In this document: piece after piece, positions 52,262 through 64,000 of the stretch
How the letters are laid out: every line of letters begins with the position of its first letter
Numbering within the stretch: position 1 is the first letter of the stretch
Assembly: GCF_036324505.1 (NCBI RefSeq)
Contig: NC_086368.1
Coordinates: 16,110,921-16,174,920, forward strand
Direction: 5' to 3'
Source of the DNA: Eleginops maclovinus
Taxonomy: Eukaryota > Chordata > Actinopteri > Perciformes > Eleginopidae
Length of the DNA stretch: 64,000 nucleotides
Made by a program: the position numbers and the translations under genes
Notes under the pieces: model-generated
What the model was told of the DNA's origin: nothing
Seen by the model: only the letters and a program-made list of their open reading frames with translations
Database searches by the model: none

Positions 52262-53210
52262 CTTTCCTTGTTGGACTTCTTGGGGCATTCTAAAAGTGTA
52301 TGAAAATGTGCCTGTGCATTATTATATCCATTGTGTATACCTAATTGAGAGTCGTAATTGGAAAAAAAAACTTCCAAGAAATTGCCACCTATGTTGGATC
52401 TGCCTTTAGCGCAGAACTTTCTTTATTGGGGATAAAATTGTTAAAATAATTTAAATGTTGGTTACAAAAGTGCAATGATTTCGGCTTTCACAACCTGTTA
52501 AGGCTCTTGCATCTTGCTGTTAAGAGCCCTTGGTCCATTCTCACTCTTATTGTTATGCCACCTTTTTATCGGTGATTCATACAAAACAAAAATCCTGATT
52601 CACAACCTCAATGACAGTCATTACTCGATGAACTCCACTATGGCCAATCTACCTAAATCTGTCCCAAAGGACCAGAGAGACATTGATTGTAGAGCCTGCA
52701 CCAGCTGGAAAACGTGACATCTGCATATTGTTTAGGGCTTCGCGTGTAGTATCAACTTACAGTCTATGAGGGCAATTTTTTTTAAAACTGAAGCATGGGA
52801 CAAACCCTTGCGCGAGTCAACTCTTAGTGCTTCTTTCACCGATCGCTGGGAGATGAGCTGCAAGCTTGCGCAGGTCGCAGCGACTAAAGACAAATGGAGC
52901 CATTGAATATAACATTGAGAAAGCTTGCTAAACTGTGTCACAGTAATGACAACTAGAAGACCTGAAACGTTCTTATCATTCGGGCATCCTGGAGAGGCGT
53001 AGGTCAGAAGACGCTGCGACTTTTTAGAGGCATTACTGAGATTCAATAAAAAGCAACGACAATAAAATCACACTACGTGCAGTCAAAGTATCTAACCTGC
53101 CTGTTCCAGACGCCTCTGTCTTTATGCGCTGAGTTACTTCGGTGATACCCAGGTGGTCCCAGTCATGAACAGTGGATTCTAAGGCTCTTCGATAGCCTGC
53201 ACAGCCGTTT
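52262..53210 (-). pseudogene. Ruined partial copy of h1-8
   Basis: Colinear with the functional h1-8 gene from its last exon (counterpart of about 50245) to beyond exon 1 (51342). The left half (52262-52730) is strongly diverged by substitution. The right half (about 52790-53210) matches well but is riddled with single-base deletions, for example in the counterparts of exon 2 (VKEAL... DSRKG) and exon 1 (PNDKNVSG). No usable open frame remains. See findings for the possibility that part of this is uncorrected long-read sequence. Confidence 0.85.
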
Positions 53211-53234
53211 CTTCTATATCGACAAGCGGATGCA

Positions 53235-54075
53235 AGGGCCCCCACAGCCACTAGGGGGCCCCCAAACTGAATGTTCAGCCTCAATATATTTGGGGAGAAT
53301 TAAAATAAGCCGTCTTTATTTGTAGAAAGCCAAGCCCCCTCATGTGTTCAGTGAAGCATTATATGCTTAAACATCAAAGGAAGGATATAAACAAAACTAA
53401 ACTGCAATGATAGCAAATCTGTGGCTTGTGTTTGTTGGGTAAACAAGTCCCAATCATTGTTGGGCTGTCACGCAATGAATGACGTCTGCCGACAGGTATG
53501 ATGGGATGACTGACAGCCGCACGGCACGTCAGGGAGGAGAATAACGATAGAGTAGTGAGCGTAATGGGATAATAATGGCATCCAAACGGACATATCCCTC
53601 TGATTCAGAAAAAAAGGAAAATGTTTAAAGCTGAAGAAGAAAAACGCTCACAGGAGAATAAGGGTAGGACAGTTGTTCATGATGTACTTCTGGGGTGGAG
53701 GGAGTAGCTGGAGTAGCTTTAATGTTATGAGCAAGTTTTGTACTTTTGGTCAGTGGGTCATGCTAGCATCAGCCTAATTGATAAGAGCTAGCTGGTTAGG
53801 ATTGTTTGTGTGCAAATAAATCCAGCTTGATACAGGTTTTGCTTTACGAAAGGGCTAAAATAAAATGGACGTGAATGTGAATGGACTGTGCTGTTGGAGT
53901 GATTGACAGAAGTGACACCTGCAATGTTGTCTTGACAGAGATAGAATCGGAGGATGAAACCCTCTTTATTAGTCACATACATGCACACAGCAGAGCACAC
54001 ACCGTGAAATGTGTCCTCTGCATTTAACAAATCCTAGTACTAGGAGCAGTGGGCAGCTATTGTGCAGCGCCCGGG
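53235..54075. repeat. Direct repeat, copy B (about 840 bp)
   Basis: Second copy of 51391-52226, continuing after CCCGGG with GAGCAATGGGGAGG, the expected remainder of the dispersed fish repeat. So copy B is the ancestral arrangement at this boundary and copy A the truncated one. Confidence 0.93.
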
Positions 54076-54338
54076 GAGCAATGGGGAGGGGGGGATTGGA
54101 GGTGTCCGGTGCCTTGCTCGAGGGCACCACAGCAGGGCATAGGAGGTGAACTGGGACCTCTCCAAGTAGTAGTCCACAGCTATGTACTATTACGCTTTGG
54201 GAGCAAGGGTGTGTTTTTCGAGACTATTTATAATGTGGATGTTTTCATGTGCTTTATTGTTCGAACTTTATTTACATTTTACAGAATGTCAGCGAAGGTG
54301 TCACTGTTTTTGTTCGACAGTTCTTTTGACTTGTGGCT

Positions 54339-54567
54339 GTGAGGTGTGAGAGAGTGTCTTCTGATTCGTTGGTTGTCGACAAGGGAGGTTCCTAGAGCGC
54401 GAGACGGGAATGCAACGAGGGAGTATACGTGTTAGTGACCATTAACTTGACTCTGTGTTCTTTTGGCAAGGGTTACGGCCGACTGTAACCTGTGTTAAGA
54501 GTTAATAAACTCACGGACAAAAGAGATACGGAGCCTCTTCGTATTCCTACAGTGAGACGCTACAAGT
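54339..54567 (+). mobile_element. Possible solo LTR-like segment
   Basis: TGTGAGGTG... to ...GACGCTACA with an internal 'gagttaataaactcacgg' polyadenylation-like region followed by a short U5-like end. The arrangement suggests a retrotransposon LTR nested in hAT element 2, but no target duplication or second LTR was identified. Confidence 0.25.
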
Positions 54568-55220
54568 TTATAAATATATATAAAACTACAAGTTGTTAAT
54601 TACCTGTATTCTGTGTTCAATATCTCGGTGTCGCCTCAGTGATATACCTCTTTTGCTGTTAAATATTTTCCACACTGACATTTCTTTAGGGTTATTGTTT
54701 GATTAATGTATTACAATTTGTATGTTGTTCATTTATAGGCCTATACTGTGAAGTATGCTTTATAAATAAAACGTATTATTATGATTATTATTATAATTAG
54801 TAGCAGTAGTAGTAGCAGCATAAGTAAAGCAGTGCATTATTCATGTAGCACTATGAATTTTGAATGATCGGTGTTAAGAAAGATTGTCCTATACATTTGG
54901 ACTTGTACTCAATTTATAATAGTTTCTATAGTCTTATTACAAAAACAGCAATACATATCATTAAAGCTGGCTATTATGATCACACTAACGCCATAGTTTA
55001 CCTTTTATTAGAATTTTCTGTAAGTTTCAATCGCTTTGCTTAATTTGAAATTGAGAGAGGTTTTCGTGAATTTAGTCTGTTTTCCTCTTAAAATGTAACA
55101 GATTGATGAATCTCCACAGTTCGTCTTAAAGGATTTGGAATCCCCCTAATGTAGTTTGGTAAAATATGGCCCCCAAACAGCGTCTTGCATAGGGCCCCCA
55201 AAAACCTAAAAACGGCCCTG

Positions 55221-55228
55221 GCCTGCAG
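55221..55228. repeat. Right target-site duplication of hAT element 2
   Basis: GCCTGCAG, identical to 51335-51342. Confidence 0.88.
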
Positions 55229-56364
55229 GGACTGTGGTGAAATGAATACTCCACTTTAGTGAAGCAGATTTTGATTGACTCTTACCTCGCCAAAGTCCTT
55301 TCACTTTTGTTATACTTAAAAGACATGCTGAATTCATACAAGGGCCAAATGTTTTTAAAAAATAAATAAAAATAACGTGATGGGTTGGAAATATTGAGCC
55401 ATTAGATACACAAACCAAACCTTTCAGTGTCTTGTTGTATATGGTTTTTCTTTTCTTGTTAGCTTCTTGTTACATAAGCAGCTGCATATAAGTGGTTTCT
55501 ATATGGGTATTTGTGTAGCGTTTTTTAGTTGACTCAATGTTCTTTTGTGGCCAGTCTTATAAACTGAATATAGATACCGTGTTCGTCAATCCCTTTGCAG
55601 CCTTGCAACAGCCTCATATTAAAAACAGTCTATAAAAAGTGATAGCAGGCGTGTGTAGCAGCCGGATGCTGACTGGGTAGGTCTGTAGGTACTTTTAATT
55701 AAATGTAGAAATAGTTGACCTACATTCAGTTGCTTTGTCCAAGCAATGTTAAACAGTGTAGCAAAACTAACTGAGGTAGGTTTGGATTGTTTTTTACGAC
55801 ATCGCTCAAAAGTATTTCACTGACAGTCACACACATTGACACCCTGTCACTAACAGTATATGGGTCATTTAATATTTTTAAAATCTTGTTCACATAAGAC
55901 ATAATACTAAAAGAAATAGAGAACAATACTGCTGATTCAACAATCACTTTATTTTCATCTTATTATATTATGTTATCTCTTCTCTTCACAACAAGGAAAT
56001 ACATATACTGGCTATTGTCCCAAAAACTAATGGATACGTAGGACCTGTCTGTTTTATTTATGACATGTCTCTTCATCAGTGACACTAGTGTCCTCCTACT
56101 TCTTAATAAGGCGGTACTCGACTTGTACATACAAAAACCATAATAACGTTTTTTGTTTTTTTTCGGTTTTCTCAAGAAGCCACCACTCAGCTGATCTAAA
56201 TATAGAACATGAAGGCGATGTCAAGTACCGTTAGTGTTTCTGTGGCTTGTCTTATACTAAAGTTGGATGCTGGCTGTGGGTTTAAGCAGGTTTATCATAA
56301 CGAGACTAAATTAAACAGTTATAGTCTGGGGGATTTCTGAATACTCTTAGTATTCAGCTTCACC
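55229..56364. other. Intergenic
   Basis: No gene recognised. The last 130 bp (from about 56230) resemble the sequence upstream of the receptor starts at 60787 and 63524 and are the likely promoter of the small receptor-like gene. Confidence 0.45.
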
Positions 56365-59943
<3,579 letters not shown>

Positions 59944-60786
59944 AGTGCTAACCACAGCGTCTCAAGAGGAACCATCTGCATCAGACCACAGAGATAATGT
60001 GTGCAGCATTTGAAAAACATTTTGAAGTTATAGAATTGTGTTTCTCATTGAAATTTGAGATGGGTCAAACACAAGTTGGATTTGTGCAGTTAAGTGTTGT
60101 TATATACTAATTAATATACTACATACATATTAATCCATGTTAGCCTTCTCCTAATCAATACATTAAACATTTGAGCTTTTATATCTTTAACATGTTAGAA
60201 AATGGATGAAGAGTCTCAAAGGGTTCAGGTTACAGGGGGAGAATAAGTTAATCAGTTGTTTGTTTTAGTTTTATTTCAACTGAGGCAGAAGAAGTAAAAA
60301 CCTCCATGGAAAAAGTGGGGGCCTTGACTTTACTTCAATACCAACTAGAACAAAAAACACAGCCTGTGCAGCATAACACTGGACATATGAAGTGAAATAT
60401 GGATTGCAGAGTTGTATGTTCAGGACAAAAATGAAATAACTTCATGTTTGATTCAAGCAGAACATGAACAAGCTAAGTGTTTCTGTAAAGTTGTGAGCAG
60501 CGTGTGAACACATGATGAACAGACTCTTTCATTTTCTTCTGAAACTCTTAGCTGACGCTTTGGTAGACCTGATATAAATACATAACATGTTCTAAGTTTT
60601 TAATAAATTGTGTTAAAGCAAGTAGATGCACAGTGTGGGCGTTTCTGTGGCCTCTCTGTTTCATGTGTGATGCTAGCTGTGGTTTTCCTGAGAGCAAGTT
60701 TTGCAAATTCACACTGAAGTACATCAAAGCTCACATACTCAGAGACACAAGCTTCTTCTATCTGAGAAGTCTTATTCAGCTTCATC
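59944..60786. other. 3' UTR of the small receptor gene and promoter of the next
   Basis: The left part should be 3' UTR. From about 60640 the text closely matches the region before the start at 63524, which marks a duplicated promoter and 5' UTR. An AATAAA at 60602-60607 could end the upstream transcript. Confidence 0.4.
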
Positions 60787-62861
60787 ATGGCTGGACGTCT
60801 GCTGTTTGTCATCCTCATCTGTAAGTTATACCTTCAGGAGAGTTCCTCATTATTAATATAGACTTTAACAAACTACTGTAGGTTCAAACCTGCAGACATT
60901 TTGTCAACAATCATGTGGCATATTTGACCTCCTGTTCTTTTTATGGTTGTTCATTTCATACCTGTGTTTCAATTCAGTTTTTATCTGGAAACGTATTGTT
61001 AAACTGTGGTGCAGACTTTTAAATGAGTTCCTGAAAAAAGAAAGTCTATTTTGGTCTTTATCTTCATATTTTCAATAAGGCATTAATACATTATTATCAT
61101 TATGTTGATTTAACCTTTTTAAACATTGTATTTTCTGATAGATTCCTTTCACAAGATTCAAACACAAGGTCAGTCTCTGATAAATCATCTTTCATGTCCA
61201 TCTTGCTGTTTTCACTGTTTGGGAAGTTTATTAAAGTCTGTTAAAATGTTGATTATCTTTACAAACGGTGTGGCTTACAGTTTATCTTCACTTTACATTC
61301 TCTCAATATTGATCCCTTGGACAATGACACACTATTTACCAATAAGCTTTTTATATACCATAATACAAATAAAACAATTAGTATCTATCGTGAACATTTA
61401 TCATTTAACTGTCATTCAGTTATCTTGATTTTGCCTTGGCCCACTTCTACTCCCAGGCTTCTTCACATCTTCAATACACAGACTGGCTACCTTCTGTTCT
61501 CTAGCATTCGTCACACAGAAGAGTGACACTGTGACCATTGTCAGGCAAAGTATCATACGGATGCTACCAGTTATAACAACTCAATACTTAACCCCCGTCT
61601 GGTCACCATTTTAATAGTCTGTAATGTAGAACTTTGTTGGATGTTCCCCTTCCCATCTTTTCTTTTCTTCCCTTTGAGAGTCTTGTCATTTGATTGAGAC
61701 GATATCCATTAACCATTAAACATAATAAGTAACATCTTTATCAGCACAAACAACAGTGGCTCTTAACATAGTGCCTCAGGCCTTGAGAGAAGAGTTATAA
61801 GTTATGATTACTCTGCCATCTTAAATTTAGAAATCATAAATGATTTAAATAAATTCAATTTCAGCTTTTTATATCTGACAAATATTTATATTTCCAGCTC
61901 TTCCTCCACCAACACTGAATGTGAATTCACCGGTGATCACAGAGACAGACTCAGTCACTCTGCACTGTCAGACTCCACCGTCTGTTTCTGTGACTCAGTG
62001 TTATTTCTACACCGTGAAAGACGGATCTGTCAGAGTCTCTGTCTCTTGTCTGAAGACACTGACAGGAACTGAGCTGCTGCTGATGTCAAAGCAGAGATCA
62101 CCTGCTGAGGTTCAAGTGAAATGTTATTACTCTGTAAAATATGGAGAGTCAAATTCTCCATCTCCACACAGTGACACGTCCTCCATCACCATACACAGTG
62201 AGTGACTGATTTACTCATTATTTCAAATATTATCATATAATGTTAGTGCATGATGCAGTATCACATTTCATGTTTAAAAGGACAACATCTTTTAATTATG
62301 TTTTTATCTGTAAACGTATTGTTAAACTGTGGTGAAAATAATGTCACAATTGAACAACCCATTAAAATGCCACCTTTGGGATGAAATGTTTCATTTAGTA
62401 GAGTTACTGTTTGTCAGTAATGAGGGATGATTTTCGTTAAAGAAAATAAACATCACAAAGCTTTAATGTTAATTGCAAAACGCTATGACTGGAGTGTGAC
62501 AATATTTCAGGAGGATATAATATTGAATAACGTTTCATTAAACTTTCTTTAGGTCAAAAACCACAGATGAGTCTTCAACATTTTCCTGGTGAACTCGTTC
62601 TCTTTATCTGCTCTCTGCCTGGATCTGCTAATCATGATGTGAGATGTAACCTGTACTTTGGAGAAAAAAAACATCCAGTCCAAACAACCAGCGGGAAGAG
62701 AAGGGATTCAAAGAATCGGCTGTTCTGCCAGTTTACTTTCAGAGTCGATGACTTTCTAAGACATTTACATTTTGTGAAAAGACATGATGCCAGCTGTGAT
62801 TATAGTTTGGGAAGTGAACCCGACTCTTCGTCTCCTCGTAGCGATGGATACAGCTTGACTG
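60787..62861 (+). CDS. Ig-domain immune-receptor-like protein, 5' part (runs into gap)
   Basis: A teleost-type Ig-superfamily receptor I cannot name. Visible exons: 60787-60820 (MAGRLLFVILI, signal peptide), 61142-61168 (YSFHKIQTQ, short), 61898-62197 (Ig domain 1), 62553-62861 (Ig-like domain 2); each ends in phase 1. Domain 1 has DSVTLHCQTPPSVSVTQCYFY, VSCLKTLTGTELLLMS and VQVKCYYSVKYGE, a four-cysteine pattern. Domain 2 has GELVLFICSLPGSA, RCNLYFGEKK, RLFCQFTF and ASCDYSLGS. The transmembrane and cytoplasmic exons would lie in or past the gap at 62958. By exon structure and start it is a paralogue of the gene at 56365. A role in immune recognition is inferred from domain style and tandem duplication only. 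Confidence 0.72.
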
Positions 62862-62957
62862 GTGAGTCGGAAAAGACACAAAAAGTTCTTAAAGTATTTC
62901 TCAATTTTTGGAATGCCGTTTATAGTGTTTCAATATCACACTTTTAAACAAAATCAA

Positions 62958-63457
62958 NNNNNNNNNNNNNNNNNNNNNNNNNNNNNNNNNNNNNNNNNNN
63001 NNNNNNNNNNNNNNNNNNNNNNNNNNNNNNNNNNNNNNNNNNNNNNNNNNNNNNNNNNNNNNNNNNNNNNNNNNNNNNNNNNNNNNNNNNNNNNNNNNNN
63101 NNNNNNNNNNNNNNNNNNNNNNNNNNNNNNNNNNNNNNNNNNNNNNNNNNNNNNNNNNNNNNNNNNNNNNNNNNNNNNNNNNNNNNNNNNNNNNNNNNNN
63201 NNNNNNNNNNNNNNNNNNNNNNNNNNNNNNNNNNNNNNNNNNNNNNNNNNNNNNNNNNNNNNNNNNNNNNNNNNNNNNNNNNNNNNNNNNNNNNNNNNNN
63301 NNNNNNNNNNNNNNNNNNNNNNNNNNNNNNNNNNNNNNNNNNNNNNNNNNNNNNNNNNNNNNNNNNNNNNNNNNNNNNNNNNNNNNNNNNNNNNNNNNNN
63401 NNNNNNNNNNNNNNNNNNNNNNNNNNNNNNNNNNNNNNNNNNNNNNNNNNNNNNNNN
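62958..63457. other. Assembly gap (500 N)
   Basis: Exactly 500 N, a conventional placeholder for a gap of unknown size. It sits between two near-identical receptor copies, so the missing part may be longer and may hold the 3' exons of the receptor that starts at 60787. Confidence 0.99.
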
Positions 63458-63523
63458 ACTTCAAAGCTCACATACTCAGAGACACAAGCTTCTTCTATCT
63501 GAGAAGTCTTATTCAGCTTCATC

Positions 63524-63906
63524 ATGGCTGGACGTCTGCTGTTTGTCTTCCTCATCTGTAAGTTATACCTTCAGGAGAGTTCTTCATTATTAATATAGAC
63601 TTTTACAAACTACTGTAGGTTCAAACCTGCAGACATTTTGTCCACAATCATGTGGCATATTTTACCTCCTCTTCTTTTTATGGTTGTTCATTTCATACCT
63701 GTGTTTTCAATTCAGTTTTTATCTGGAAACGTATTGTTAAACTGTGGTGCAGACCTTTAAATGAGTTCCTCAATAAATAAAGTCTATTTTGGTCTTTATC
63801 TTCATATTTTCAATAAGGCATTAATACATTATTATCATTATGTTGATTTAACTTTTTTAAACATCGTATTTTCTGGCAGATTCCTTTCACAAAATTCAAA
63901 CACAAG
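63524..63906 (+). CDS. Next receptor copy, first two exons only (partial at window end)
   Basis: Signal exon 63524-63557 (MAGRLLFVFLI) and short exon 63880-63906 (YSFHKIQTQ), with intron and upstream text closely matching the copy at 60787-61168. The next expected Ig exon would lie about 730 bp further on, outside the window. It is either a recent tandem duplicate or the same locus assembled twice across the gap. Confidence 0.65.
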
Positions 63907-64000
63907 GTCAGTCTCTGATAAATCTTCTTTCATGTCCACTTTTGCGGTTTTCACTGTGTGGGAAGTTTATTAAGGTCTGTTAATAATTTGACTATTATTA

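Larger units (their letters stand above)
51343..55220. mobile_element. hAT-family element interrupted by an internal tandem duplication
   Basis: Left end CAGAGCCGTTTCTT, right end read inward CAGGGCCGTTTTTAGG, with a shared GGGCCCCC block just inside each end and a perfect 8-bp target duplication (GCCTGCAG). The left part (51343-52226) is repeated at about 53211-54075 at over 99% identity, and only the second copy continues to the right end. So the original element was about 2.0 kb. Between the two copies lies a degraded h1-8 fragment. A trace of an N-terminal transposase start, MASKRTYPTDSEKK-like, is seen on the plus strand at about 51726-51775 and again at 53576, soon broken by a stop. Confidence 0.8.

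Noticed and set aside
62862..63593. Long ORF spanning the N gap
   Set aside because: It is open only because N codons cannot be stops.

Overview
The window reads as a compact teleost (ray-finned fish) genome segment. It has short-intron vertebrate genes with GT-AG exons, long (CA)n and (GACA)n microsatellites, hAT-type DNA transposons, fish-style MITEs and an assembly gap of exactly 500 N. Nothing in it is bacterial. Gene order mixes loci that in human lie on 3p21 (TWF2, WDR82, QRICH1), 3p25 (RPUSD3, PRRT3) and 3q22 (TMCC1, H1-8), as expected for one ancestral vertebrate linkage group.

Layout. 2.2-7.0 kb: twinfilin-2 (minus, 9 exons, 349 aa). 9.1-12.0 kb: wdr82 (minus, 9 exons, 315 aa). 12.7-16.1 kb: an RPUSD3/RPUSD4-type mitochondrial pseudouridine-synthase homologue (plus, 6 exons, 399 aa), divergent from wdr82 across about 0.66 kb. 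17.3-21.8 kb: qrich1 (minus, 11 coding exons, 865 aa) carrying a large private 8-residue tandem repeat. 25.6-27.2 kb: an intronless PRRT3/PRRT4-type multispanning membrane protein. 30.6-32.2 kb: a 1.6 kb hAT element with intact ends, a perfect 8-bp target duplication and a broken transposase. 32.3-45.3 kb: tmcc1 (plus, 5 coding exons, 652 aa), with a candidate upstream ORF whose stop codon overlaps the main start. 47.9-49.5 kb: a decayed tandem copy of the last three tmcc1 exons. 49.9-51.1 kb: the oocyte linker histone h1-8 (minus, 5 exons, 279 aa). 51.3-55.2 kb: a second hAT element whose interior is interrupted by a tandem duplication that includes a ruined h1-8 copy. 56.4-64 kb: an immune-receptor-like tandem array. 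It holds a small Ig-less type I membrane protein with a tyrosine-rich tail, then a two-Ig-domain receptor running into the gap, then the start of a third copy.

Most genes are conserved housekeeping or regulatory genes in nuclear (wdr82, qrich1, h1-8), cytoskeletal (twf2), mitochondrial (rpusd3) and ER (tmcc1) roles. They are neighbours by synteny, not members of one pathway. The unusual material is the qrich1 repeat expansion, the Glu-for-Asp change in the pseudouridine-synthase motif, the tmcc1 upstream ORF and tandem pseudogene, the mosaic h1-8/hAT duplication (possibly part assembly artefact), and the receptor array at the right end. Exon coordinates were read by eye from splice sites and reading phase; family assignments rest on remembered family sequences, not on a search.
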